Assembly (NCBI RefSeq): GCF_900110575.1
Contig: NZ_FOEF01000022.1
Coordinates: 115,726-179,725 of the forward strand
Length of the DNA: 64,000 nt
Direction: 5' to 3'
From: Amycolatopsis saalfeldensis
GTDB lineage: Bacteria; Actinomycetota; Actinomycetes; Mycobacteriales; Pseudonocardiaceae
In this document: positions 52,101-60,486 of the stretch, piece after piece
Layout: each line of letters starts with the position of its first letter
Position numbering within the stretch: position 1 is the stretch's first letter
Translations under genes and position numbers: made by a program
The notes under the pieces: model-generated
What the model saw: only the letters and a program-made list of their open reading frames with translations
Databases searched by the model: none
What the model was told of the DNA's origin: nothing

Positions 52101-53333
52101 TCATAGCGGCAGCACGGCGTACTGGCGGACGTGCAGGTCGGTGTAGGTCACCGGCCCGCGCGGCCCCGGCACCCGGTCCAGGTTGATGCCCGTCTCGGGG
52201 ACGGCGAGCAGCTTGAAGCCGTCGAGCAGCCGGGTCGGCGCGTTCCAGAACACGCCGGTGCCGGTGTAGCCGTCGAAAAACGCGTCGGCCGCGGCCGGGT
52301 CCTCGGTGGCGATACCGGCTGCGAGGCCGGACGTCTGCTCGTTCGCGACCTCCACGGCCTGAGCCAGCCCGGTCACCTTCTCGACCGTGACGGTCGCCTC
52401 CCGCTCGGAGTCCAGCGCCCACTCGTACCCGACAGCGTGCTCATGCGGCGCCAGCGACGGCGTCACTCCGCGCCCGGCCAGCGCTTCCGCGATGGAAGGC
52501 CAGACCGCGTCGTGCGCGCCCTCGTGGATGAGCAGCAGGTTCAGCCGGTTGCAGACGCCGAGCCGGTCGAGGCTGGCGGACACGAGGTCGCGCACCTTGC
52601 CGGGGTCCGCGGCCGCGTCGACGTACAGCACGCCGCCGCCGTCCGCGTGGGCCAGCGTGCCCACGCCGTGCATCGCCGCTTCCCTGGCCAGCTCGCGTGT
52701 GCTGTCACCGCTGCCGCGCAGGATCACGAGCGGCACCAACGAGGGCAGCCGCACCAGCGCCGAAGCAGCCTCCCGCTCGACCCGCGGCACCAGCTGAACC
52801 ACGGCCGGGTCGATCCCGGCATCGGCGAGCGACGGCGCGATCACGGTCTCCCGCAGCCGCTGCGCGGACCCCAGCGCCGCCGACCCCGTGCGCAGCACCC
52901 CGGCATTGCGCGACTTGACCAGCTGCGAAGCCACGTCCACGGTCACGTTCGGCCGCGCCTCGTAGTTCGCCCCGATCACGCCGACCGGCCGCCGCCGCTC
53001 CACCAGCCGCAGCCCGCCGTCCAAAGTGGACACATCAATGGACCGGGCCTGGTGCGGCGCGCCGGACAGCAGCTCGAGCTGCTCGGCCATGCCGGTGAGC
53101 CGCTCGGGGGTGATGGTCAGCCGGTCCAGCAGACCGGCGCTCATCCCCTCCGCACGCGCCTTGGCGATGTCGGCACCGTTGGCTTCGAGGATCTCCTCGC
53201 GGTACGCGACCAGCCGCTCGCCCATGCGAGCCAGCGCCGCGTCCACCACCTCGTTGGTCGCGGCAGCCAGCGACGGCGCAGCCCGCTTCGCCGCCCGCGC
53301 GCAACCCTCGACGGCCTTCGTGACCTCGTCCAA
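52101..53333 (-). CDS. Divergent ProA-like aldehyde dehydrogenase
   Basis: 410 residues with the glutamate-5-semialdehyde dehydrogenase fold. The N-terminal half is close to ProA (EGMSAGLLDRLTITPERL, VIGANYEARPNVTVDVA) and the catalytic Cys is kept (LGVCNRLNLLLIHEG). The segment that reads ETGVGNCHVY in ProA is LAHADGGGVLYV, and the C-terminus ends TDLHVRQYAVLPL. The substrate may therefore differ from glutamyl phosphate. The start is probably a TTG preceded by ggaggga; no ATG or GTG fits well. It forms an operon with the reductase-deaminase gene. No proB is adjacent. Confidence 0.75.
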   Translation of the reverse strand: MDEVTKAVEGCARAAKRAAPSLAAATNEVVDAALARMGERLVAYREEILEANGADIAKARAEGMSAGLLDRLTITPERLTGMAEQLELLSGAPHQARSIDVSTLDGGLRLVERRRPVGVIGANYEARPNVTVDVASQLVKSRNAGVLRTGSAALGSAQRLRETVIAPSLADAGIDPAVVQLVPRVEREAASALVRLPSLVPLVILRGSGDSTRELAREAAMHGVGTLAHADGGGVLYVDAAADPGKVRDLVSASLDRLGVCNRLNLLLIHEGAHDAVWPSIAEALAGRGVTPSLAPHEHAVGYEWALDSEREATVTVEKVTGLAQAVEVANEQTSGLAAGIATEDPAAADAFFDGYTGTGVFWNAPTRLLDGFKLLAVPETGINLDRVPGPRGPVTYTDLHVRQYAVLPL

Positions 53334-53921
53334 CGTTACGTCTCCCTCCGCGCGATCCAGCAGAGGTCCAGTCTGCCGCACCCGCCCACATCGGAAGACG
53401 ACGGGCTCAGCCCTCGGGAAACACCGGCCCCGCGCACCACCCCGCGACAGGCAGCTCGCAGCACACCCGCGTCGGCTCGCCACCAACCGTGCCAGCCAGC
53501 TCGCAACACGCCGACACCAGCTCGCAGCAGCTCCCGCGTCACGCCGCACCACGCCCACACCGGCTCGCGCACCAGCCCGCGTCACGCCGCACCACGCCCA
53601 CACCGGGCTCACGCGTCAGCCCACGTCACGCCGCACCACGCCCACACCAGCTCGGGCACCAGCCCGCGGCAGCCCTCGTATCAGGCCGCACCGCCCGGAC
53701 CAGCTCGCTCATCAGGGCGCGTCAGGGCGCACCACGTCCGCAGCAGCTCGCAGGTCAGCCCGCACCGCGCCCGGTCAACTCGCGCAGCAGCCGCTCGTAC
53801 GCCCGGGTCGGCTCGCGGCCAGCCGTGCCAGCCAGCTCGCGACAGGCAGGGCCGCTCGCAACACGGCCGGGTCAGCCGGCTCGCAACAAGCCGGTCAGCT
53901 CGCGAACGGCCCAGACCCGCG
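53334..53921. repeat. Non-coding repetitive region with 43-44-bp units
   Basis: A 588-bp gap between two minus-strand genes. Three clear units beginning gtcacgccgcaccacgccca start at 53538, 53581 and 53625 (43 and 44 bp apart). The rest is made of degenerate pieces rich in agctcgc and accagc. The period is not a multiple of three and the frames look random, so it is not coding. Confidence 0.8.
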
Positions 53922-54728
53922 TCAGCTCGCGACGGGCTCCAGCAGCCACAGCGCACCCGCCAGCAGGCAGCTCACCGTGAGGACGGCGAACACCAGCACC
54001 CACAACACCGCGGGCACGCCGGTGAGCCGGCCCAGCTGGTCGGCGTCGGAGTCGCGCGCCGCGCCGCGCCGCCGCTTGACCTGCAGCTCCACCACCGGCC
54101 GGACCCCGCCGAACAGCAGGAACCACGTCAGCAAGTACGCGAACGGCGCCTGCACCACCGACGGCGCCACCAGCGCCACGAGCCCCAGCACCACGGCACT
54201 CGCGACCACGGAGAACACCCCGTAGGCGTTGCGCACCATGATCAGCACGCCGAGCAGCAGCAGCGCGACCACCACGAGCACCGCCGTGATCAGGTCGGAC
54301 CCCAGCAGGCTCGCGAACAGCAGGCCCAGCACCGACGGCGCCACGTAGCCGGCCATCGCGGTGAAGGCCATGCCCGGGCCCTCGGGCTTCCCGCGCGACA
54401 CCGTGACGCCCGAGGTGTCCGAGTGCAGCTTGATCCCGCGCAGCCGCCGCCCGACCAGCACCGCGGCCAGCCCGTGGCCGGCCTCGTGCACGATGGTGAC
54501 CACGTTGCGAGCCAGTCGCCAGGGCGTCCCGCCGACCAGCACCACCAGCAGCGCCACACCGCCGGTGATCAAAGTGATCGCGCCGGGCGTCTGCGCCTGG
54601 GTGAGCGCGTTGTCGATGGCGGTGCCCGTCCCGCTTCCGGCAGCGGCGGCCAGCCCGGACGCACCGGGCAGCCCACCCGGCACCAGGCGGCCGAAGACGG
54701 ACGAGACATCGAAGGCGGTCGAAATCAC
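53922..54728 (-). CDS. M50-like (site-2 protease type) membrane metallopeptidase
   Basis: 268 residues, about six membrane helices. The zinc motif H81-E-A-G-H85 (VTIVHEAGHGLAAVLVGRR) lies in a helix, as in intramembrane M50 peptidases; the family resembles M50B-like PF13398. A conserved second-ligand NPDG-type motif is not obvious, so catalytic activity is not certain. The GTG is preceded by gaggtg. Role unknown; such proteins can cleave anti-sigma factors or act in envelope stress. Confidence 0.82.
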   Translation of the reverse strand: MISTAFDVSSVFGRLVPGGLPGASGLAAAAGSGTGTAIDNALTQAQTPGAITLITGGVALLVVLVGGTPWRLARNVVTIVHEAGHGLAAVLVGRRLRGIKLHSDTSGVTVSRGKPEGPGMAFTAMAGYVAPSVLGLLFASLLGSDLITAVLVVVALLLLGVLIMVRNAYGVFSVVASAVVLGLVALVAPSVVQAPFAYLLTWFLLFGGVRPVVELQVKRRRGAARDSDADQLGRLTGVPAVLWVLVFAVLTVSCLLAGALWLLEPVAS

Positions 54729-55234
54729 GCCGTCACCTCACCACAGCCCGCATCTGGCCCCTGTTAGCGCCCGCCGTACCTCGGCCAGGTCACTCCGCTA
54801 TGGGGCGCCTCATCCCATCGCGGCTCCTTTCTCGTTTTGACGGTGTCGTTCGGTCTCAGCGGTCGGTTTGCCCCGCGCCCGACCGCGGGAGGTGCGCGGC
54901 TGAAACGGGACCGTGTGCGGGAGGGCCCTCCTGCACACGAAACGCGCGGAACAGCCAGAGTGCGCGCCGGAACACGGTCCGCTCGGTGTCCCGGTCGAGC
55001 CGCGCCGCACCACAGCACGCGACGTGGCCAGCCGCGGTGCCACCGCACACGAGGTACGCGGTCTCCGGGCGACGGCCGCGGTACCACGGCCGTCGCCCGG
55101 TGCGGACCTGACGGGAGACAGTCGGGCCGGGCACCGGCACCGCGGGGCGAACGGGCGCCGAGAGATGCGGGCGGGTTCCCGTCGGGACCAAGGCCGGTGC
55201 GGGAGGCACCGTCGGAGTCCGAGGGCGGCGGGCG
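54729..55234. other. Intergenic region with two large palindromes
   Basis: A 506-bp gap between the M50-like gene and the AlkA gene (both minus strand). It holds a 26-bp near-perfect palindrome (54913-54938, centred on GGGCCC) and a perfect 14-bp-arm hairpin, CCGGGCGACGGCCG (55065-55078) with its complement at 55087-55100. The second probably terminates the AlkA transcript. On the minus strand aaaggag near 54828 is a good ribosome site, followed only by very short frames (ATGGGATGA, and one of seven codons). No gene is supported. Confidence 0.5.
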
Positions 55235-56407
55235 TCAGGCGGCCATCACCTCCTCCATGATCGGGACCGCGTCGCGGTCGACGCGGAGGAGGAGGGCGGC
55301 CCAGCTGCGGTAGGGGCGCCAGGCTCCGGCCAGGAGTTCGAGGTCCGCGGGGCCGACGGAGTCCAGCAGGCCGTACTCCTCGCGCATCGCGTGATGGAGG
55401 CGGCCATCGGCGCGTGGGAAGAAGTCCGGGTGCCCGGCGCCCCGGGCCAGGATCTGCTCGGCGGAGAACTGGCCGATGCCCGGGATCTCACGCAGCCGCT
55501 CGAGCGCGTCTGCCACCCGCATGGCGCGCAGCTCGGCGGGGTCGAGGCGGCCTTCCGCGGCAGCTTTGGCGACGGCGCGCAGCCGGGCGGTCCGGAAGTC
55601 GGCCAGGCCCGGTTCGAAGGGCAGGTCCGCGAGCACGCCCGGCGTTGGGAAGGACAGCACCCGGTACCCGCCGACCTCGACGACCTTTCCGTACCGCTCC
55701 GCCAGCCGCCGCCGGAGGCGCATCGCCTGGCTGAAGCGCATGCCTTGCGCGAGCACGGACCAGCAGCCCGCCTCGTACGGCGAAGAGAACAGCACCGGCC
55801 GCAGCCCCGCTCGCCGCGCCTGCAACCCGGCCAGCACCGGGTCGCGGAAGCCGAGGCCGGTGAAACCGGACCCGTCGACGTCCAGGGACAGCATGCGGCC
55901 GACCTGGGCCAGGACCCGGCCTGCCGCTTCCACCGGCGCGCTCACCTCGACCTCGACGGTGCCGAAGGCGCCGGGAACTGCCGAACTCGCGGAGGACAGT
56001 GGACGGCCGGACTGATCCGGATCAGCTGGGCCTGCGGAGAAGGACCGCGCCGCAGCCGGACCGTGGGAGCTCCGGCCGGACGGGCCGATACCGGGAGAGG
56101 GCCGCAGCGGGGACACCGCGCCGAAATCATCGGAAGAACCCGCGAAAACGGGGCTGGGCGAGCCGGTGGTGAAGACATCGGTGCCAGGCTCGCCGGGCGT
56201 TCTCTGCCGGATCGTGGCGCCGACATGGCGCCAGTCGCCGTCGGAGGGGAAGGCCAGCCGCAGCACGCCGGGCTCCGCGGCGGCGTCCGGGCGGCCCGCC
56301 GGGCCGAAACCGGCCAGGAAACGGGTGGCGGCGGACAGCTCGAACGGGCCCCGCACGGCGATCTCGCCGGTGGGCAGCTCGGTGCGGGCCAGGATCGGTG
56401 TGGTCAT
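55235..56407 (-). CDS. AlkA-type DNA-3-methyladenine glycosylase
   Basis: 390 residues. Base-excision repair of alkylated bases. The helix-hairpin-helix LREIPGIGQFSAEQIL lies near residue 305 and the catalytic Asp is D334 in HPDFFPRADGRL; the N-terminal AlkA_N domain begins PILARTELPTGEIAV. Residues about 71-147 are a Ser/Pro/Gly-rich insertion that interrupts the N-terminal domain and looks disordered. The ATG follows gaggaggg. An upstream extension in frame is ignored because it has no ribosome site. Confidence 0.87.
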   Translation of the reverse strand: MTTPILARTELPTGEIAVRGPFELSAATRFLAGFGPAGRPDAAAEPGVLRLAFPSDGDWRHVGATIRQRTPGEPGTDVFTTGSPSPVFAGSSDDFGAVSPLRPSPGIGPSGRSSHGPAAARSFSAGPADPDQSGRPLSSASSAVPGAFGTVEVEVSAPVEAAGRVLAQVGRMLSLDVDGSGFTGLGFRDPVLAGLQARRAGLRPVLFSSPYEAGCWSVLAQGMRFSQAMRLRRRLAERYGKVVEVGGYRVLSFPTPGVLADLPFEPGLADFRTARLRAVAKAAAEGRLDPAELRAMRVADALERLREIPGIGQFSAEQILARGAGHPDFFPRADGRLHHAMREEYGLLDSVGPADLELLAGAWRPYRSWAALLLRVDRDAVPIMEEVMAA

Positions 56408-56581
56408 CGCGGGTCCCTCCTCTGCGGGCTCCGGGGTTGGAGGCCGTGGTGGGGAGATTAGGAATGGGGGGTGACAATCTGGGCCCTCGAACTCCTGATC
56501 GGGGATATCTTCACTCGATCGTGGAGGGCAGGTAGTGGGCATACTGCCGGTATCCGAACCCGCCGCCCCCCAGGAGTCCCC

Positions 56582-57394
56582 GTGCCGACCAGCCGTCCGA
56601 CCGACCGGGACCGATCAGCGGACCGGACGGCCACGCCGCCGACCAGCCCGGACCGCCTCGCCGGCCTGCTCACCGGCCCCGCGACCGCGACTGCCGAAGG
56701 CTTCCTCGACGCTCTGGGCGACGTCCCCCAGGCCGGGCCGACGACCGGGATCGCCCAGCGCCTGATGCGCACCACGCTGCTCCCCCAGGTCTACGAGCAC
56801 TACTGGCGCCCCACGCTCGGCAGGCTGTTCAAGGGGCCGTTCGGACCGAGCATGGCCGGCGAGGTCCGGCTGGCGGCCGAGCTGCTGGCGCTGCGCCCGG
56901 GCCAGGTCGTGCTCGACGTCGCGTGCGGCACCGGCCGGTTCACGCGCGCGTTCGGCGAGGTGGTCGGCGAAGAGGGCTTCGCCATCGGCCTGGACGGTGC
57001 CCGCAGCATGCTCACCCGCGCCGCCGCGGAGCGGAATCCGGCCGGCGTCGCCTACCTCCGCGCGGACGCCGTCCGGCCGCCGCTCAAGGAGTCCACTGTG
57101 GACGCCATCTGCTGCTTCGCCGCACTGCACCTGTTCGCCGAGCCCGAACGCGCGCTGGACTCGTTCGCGCGAATCCTGCGCCCCGGCGGCCGGATCGTGG
57201 TGCTCACCAGTGCGCGCCCCGGCTGGCAGCCCGCGCGGCTGGCCGGCTCGGCAGGCGGGATCCTCAGCGGGCAGCGGATGTTCGACCGCGGCGAGATAGC
57301 CGCGAGCCTGCGCGCCCGCGGCTTCGTCGCGCTCAGCGAACAGTATTCGGGCCTCATCCAGATCGTCGCAGGGAAGCGGCCCGAGCCGAGCTGA
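56582..57394 (+). CDS. Class I SAM-dependent methyltransferase
   Basis: 270 residues: about 95 residues of N-terminal extension, then the SAM motif VVLDVACGTGRFTRAFG, a motif II/III region (STVDAICCFAALHLFAEPE) and ILRPGGRIVVLT. UbiE/Methyltransf_11-like. The start is the GTG preceded at the right distance by aggag (gtcccc spacer). The acceptor is unknown. It carries a 13-bp word at 57091-57103. Confidence 0.88.
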   Translation: MPTSRPTDRDRSADRTATPPTSPDRLAGLLTGPATATAEGFLDALGDVPQAGPTTGIAQRLMRTTLLPQVYEHYWRPTLGRLFKGPFGPSMAGEVRLAAELLALRPGQVVLDVACGTGRFTRAFGEVVGEEGFAIGLDGARSMLTRAAAERNPAGVAYLRADAVRPPLKESTVDAICCFAALHLFAEPERALDSFARILRPGGRIVVLTSARPGWQPARLAGSAGGILSGQRMFDRGEIAASLRARGFVALSEQYSGLIQIVAGKRPEPS

Positions 57395-57417
57395 TCCACT
57401 TTGTCGGTGCCGCGGGT

Positions 57418-57423
57418 TAGCAT
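57418..57423 (+). promoter_or_regulatory. Candidate -10 of the amidohydrolase gene (leaderless)
   Basis: TAGCAT lies exactly six bases before the ATG at 57430 and no ribosome binding site is present. Confidence 0.4.
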
Positions 57424-57429
57424 CGCCGC

Positions 57430-58752
57430 ATGACCCACTCCGCCCCCGTCCCACCCGACGACAGCCACCTGCGCGCCTTGCTCGAAGCCACGGCCGAAGC
57501 GGTCGAGGCCGCCGAACCGCTCGGCTCCGATCACGCCGGAGCCGGCGCGGAAGTCCGGGCTGCCGTGGGGCAGGAAGTCCAGGCACGCGCGGAAGAACTC
57601 GTCGCACTGAGCCAAGACCTGCACGCCCACCCCGAAGAAGGCTTCACCGAGCACCGCTCCGTCGCCGCGCTGGCCGACCTGCTGCACGAGCACGGTCATG
57701 AGGTGACGGTCGGGCTCGGCGGCCTCGACACGGCGTTGCGCACGAGCACCCCGGACAACGGCGGCCCGCACATCGCCGTGTTGTCGGAGTACGACGCGCT
57801 GCCCGGGCTCGGCCACGCATGCGGGCACAACGTCATCTGCACCGCGGGCGCCGGCGGATTCCTCGGCGCCGCCGCGGTGGCCGAACAGCTCGGCGGGCGC
57901 GTTTCCCTCATCGGCACACCGGCGGAGGAAGGCGGCGGTGGCAAGGAGACGCTCGCCAGGGCGGGCGTTTTCGACGACGTCGACGCGGTGATCATGCTGC
58001 ACCCGTTCAGCCACGACATCGCGCTGCACCCGTTCCTGGGCCGGCGCCAGCTCGAGATGGTGTTCCACGGGGTCGGGGCCCACGCTTCCGCGCAGCCGTT
58101 CATGGGGCGCAACGCACTCGACGCCGCCGTGGCCGCGTACCAAGGTGTGTCGGCACTGCGGCAGCAGCTGCCGTCCACCGACCGCGTGCACGGTGTCTTC
58201 ACCGACGGCGGCGCGCGTCCGAACGTGATCCCGGAGCGGGCGGCGCTGCTGTTCTACCTCCGTTCCGCGGATCCGGAGACCCTGCGCGACCTGGCGAAGC
58301 GGATGACCGCGATCGCGCACGGCGCTGCCGAGATGACCGGCTGCGGCGTCGAGCTGAGCTGGGACGCGCAGCCGGCGTACCTGCCCATCCGGTTCAACAC
58401 CACGCTCGCCGGGCGCTGGTCGGTCAACCAGCTCGGCACCGGCCGCAAGCCGCTGCCGCCGGGCATCGTGCCGGAGTTCCTCACCGGCTCGACCGATCTG
58501 GGGAACCTGTCCTTCCGGATGCCGTCGCTGCACCCGATGATCGCGGTCTCCGGAGCCACGGTCGCCTTGCACACCAAGGAGTTCGCCGAAGCGGCCGGAT
58601 CGCCGTCCGGGGACAAGGCCGTGGTCGACGGGGCGCTCGGGCTCGCGCTCACGGCCGCCGACTACCTGGCAGACGAGGCGCTGCGCAAGGCGGTACACGA
58701 CGAGTTCGAAGCTTCCGGAGGTGCGCTCGACGTCCCGTCCTTCTTCGACTGA
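57430..58752 (+). CDS. M20 family amidohydrolase (M20D-like)
   Basis: 440 residues. Metal-binding motifs of the aminoacylase/N-acyl-amino-acid amidohydrolase type: LHAHPEEGFTEHRS, SEYDALPGLGHACGHN, GTPAEEGGGGKETL, and a dimerisation domain including FHGVGAHASAQPF. It is similar to AbgB/HipO-like enzymes that release amino acids from N-acyl or p-aminobenzoyl conjugates. Cytosolic. The substrate is not predictable. Confidence 0.9.
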   Translation: MTHSAPVPPDDSHLRALLEATAEAVEAAEPLGSDHAGAGAEVRAAVGQEVQARAEELVALSQDLHAHPEEGFTEHRSVAALADLLHEHGHEVTVGLGGLDTALRTSTPDNGGPHIAVLSEYDALPGLGHACGHNVICTAGAGGFLGAAAVAEQLGGRVSLIGTPAEEGGGGKETLARAGVFDDVDAVIMLHPFSHDIALHPFLGRRQLEMVFHGVGAHASAQPFMGRNALDAAVAAYQGVSALRQQLPSTDRVHGVFTDGGARPNVIPERAALLFYLRSADPETLRDLAKRMTAIAHGAAEMTGCGVELSWDAQPAYLPIRFNTTLAGRWSVNQLGTGRKPLPPGIVPEFLTGSTDLGNLSFRMPSLHPMIAVSGATVALHTKEFAEAAGSPSGDKAVVDGALGLALTAADYLADEALRKAVHDEFEASGGALDVPSFFD

Positions 58753-58806
58753 CCCCGCCGTGCTTCGACCGACAGATCGGAGAACCCCGTGAACGCTGAG
58801 GAATGC

Positions 58807-58866
58807 CTGAGGATTCTCAGCTGATTCTTCTCAGCAAAGCCCCGGGTGTTTCCACAGGATTCTCAC
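58807..58866. promoter_or_regulatory. TTCTCA direct repeats upstream of the HtrA-like gene
   Basis: TTCTCAG occurs at 58814-58820 and 58828-58834, 14 bp apart, and TTCTCAC at 58860-58866; CTGAG-N4-CTCAG forms a small hairpin at 58807-58820. Mycobacterial pepD/htrA promoters carry direct repeats bound by the response regulator MprA; a similar arrangement is possible here but unproven. Confidence 0.4.
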
Positions 58867-58890
58867 AAGCACGAGCGCGAACCTGGGTAC

Positions 58891-59901
58891 ATGACCGAGA
58901 ACGAGAGTCGGCCCGGCCCCGCCTCCACCGGTGGGCACCAGCCGCACCAGAGCGTCCACCCCCAGTACGGCCCGTACCCCCAGTACGGGTACCAGCCGCA
59001 GGCCGCGCCGAATCCGCTCTTCACGCCGCAAGCGCAGACGGTCATCCCGCAGCCGCCGCGGAAGAACCGCAGGCTCGCGGCCGTGGTCAGCGGGACCGCG
59101 CTGGCCGCCGCCCTGATCGGCGGCGGCGCGGGTGCCGCGATCGTCGGGCTCACCGGGACCTCGGTCGCCTCGTCGCCCACGTCGTCGGCGGTCACCGGCC
59201 AGACGGTCAGCAGCACGACCTCGAACGGCGACGTCAGCGCGGTCGCGGCGAAGGTCGTGCCGAGCGTGGTGCAAGTCAACGTCACCACCGCGCAGGGCGA
59301 GGCGATCGGCTCCGGCGTCATCCTCAGCTCCGACGGCCGGATCCTCACCAACGCCCACGTCGTCGACGGCGCCCAGAGCGTCACGATCACCACCTCGGAC
59401 GGCAAGAAGTACCAGGCCAGCGTGATCGGCGCCGACACCAAGGGCGACATCGCCGTGGTGCAGGCCAAGAACGCCAGCGGGCTGACCGCCGCCACCCTCG
59501 GCGACTCGAGCAAGCTCGTCGTCGGCCAGTCGGTCGTCGCCATCGGCTCGCCGGGCGGCCTGCAGAACACCGTGACCACCGGCATCGTCAGCGCGCTGAA
59601 CCGGCCGCTGTCCGACGTCGGCCAGCAGCAGCAACAGCAGCAGTCGCCGTTCGGCCGGCAGACCTCGAACGAGTCGTCGAACAGCGGCCCGAGCTACACC
59701 GCGATCCAGACCGACGCCTCGATCAACCAGGGCAACTCCGGCGGCGCGCTGGTGAACGCCCAGGGCGAGGTGATCGGCATCAACTCCGCGCTCTACAGCC
59801 CGTCGGCCTCGGCGAACGGCGCGGCGGGCAGCGTCGGGATCGGCTTCGCCATCCCGATCAACGACGCCAAGACGATCGTGAACCAGATCGTCAACGGCTG
59901 A
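58891..59901 (+). CDS. Membrane-anchored HtrA-type serine protease without PDZ domain
   Basis: 336 residues. A Pro/Gln/Tyr-rich cytosolic segment is followed by one membrane helix (about 63-88) and a trypsin-like domain with the triad H156 (LTNAHVV), D186 (KGDIAVVQ) and S283 (NQGNSGGAL). It ends right after the protease domain (IPINDAKTIVNQIVNG), so the PDZ domain usual in HtrA/DegP is missing. Seven glutamines in a row (245-251) sit in a loop before the active serine. The start is the ATG giving MTENESRPG; the ribosome site is weak. Probably an envelope quality-control protease. Confidence 0.9.
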   Translation: MTENESRPGPASTGGHQPHQSVHPQYGPYPQYGYQPQAAPNPLFTPQAQTVIPQPPRKNRRLAAVVSGTALAAALIGGGAGAAIVGLTGTSVASSPTSSAVTGQTVSSTTSNGDVSAVAAKVVPSVVQVNVTTAQGEAIGSGVILSSDGRILTNAHVVDGAQSVTITTSDGKKYQASVIGADTKGDIAVVQAKNASGLTAATLGDSSKLVVGQSVVAIGSPGGLQNTVTTGIVSALNRPLSDVGQQQQQQQSPFGRQTSNESSNSGPSYTAIQTDASINQGNSGGALVNAQGEVIGINSALYSPSASANGAAGSVGIGFAIPINDAKTIVNQIVNG

Positions 59902-59977
59902 CCAGGTCGCGGACGGACCGCGGTCGGGGCGGCCCGTCCACTTCCTCGCTCACTGTTCGGGGCAAGGCGAGGAACCG

Positions 59978-60027
59978 GTGAAGGCCGCTCTCCCAGGGAA
60001 TCGGGGCCCGGGGAGAGCGGCCTTCAC
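59978..60027. terminator. Bidirectional terminator between HtrA-like and DUF3224 genes
   Basis: A perfect 17-bp stem, GTGAAGGCCGCTCTCCC (59978-59994) with its complement at 60011-60027, and a 16-nt loop, placed between two converging genes. Confidence 0.85.
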
Positions 60028-60032
60028 GCTGT

Positions 60033-60410
60033 TCACAGGTCGTAGGACAGGGTGAACGTATGGTGGCCCGCCTCGTCCTGCGTGATCGCGGCGGTCCCGG
60101 AAAGGCCGGTCAGCTCACCCGATCCCGAGCCGTCGAGGACGACCAGCGACAGCCCTTCGTCGCCCGCGGTGTGCCGAAGCACGAACGTCCCCTTGCGGCC
60201 GTCCACCGAAACCGAGAGTCGTTCGAAGGCGACGTACGCGCGTGAAATCGCGTTCGTCGCGGTCAGCATCTCGACGGTGCTGCTCCCCTCGACCGAGCCG
60301 GTGAACGTCTTGGCGATCGCCACCCGCGCGAACTCGGTGCCACCCGCCTCGTCCTGGGCCTGCGGCTCCCACTTGTCCAGCTCGAACGTGGCGACGGCGA
60401 TGCGGGTCAT
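60033..60410 (-). CDS. DUF3224 domain protein
   Basis: 125 residues forming the whole DUF3224 domain (a small beta-barrel-like fold; starts RIAVATFELDKWEPQ and ends GHHTFTLSYDL). No function is established for the family. A strong gaggaga site lies before the ATG. It is separated from the converging HtrA-like gene by the hairpin and lies upstream of the HerA-like gene's 3' end. Confidence 0.85.
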   Translation of the reverse strand: MTRIAVATFELDKWEPQAQDEAGGTEFARVAIAKTFTGSVEGSSTVEMLTATNAISRAYVAFERLSVSVDGRKGTFVLRHTAGDEGLSLVVLDGSGSGELTGLSGTAAITQDEAGHHTFTLSYDL

Positions 60411-60486
60411 GACGCTGGTTCTCCTCTTCCCGGGTGGCTGGCTCGCCCCAGCTTGCCGGGCTTACCTGCCATCCCCTGTCAGGTTT

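Noticed and set aside
52101..53612. The ProA-like frame extended upstream to 53612
   Set aside because: The extra residues come from the 43-44-bp repeat region and are not protein-like; the TTG at 53333 follows a strong ggaggga site.
54810..55043. A 77-codon minus-strand frame upstream of the M50-like gene
   Set aside because: The composition looks random (Arg/Ser/Thr-rich) and both large palindromes lie in or near it; no homology is apparent.
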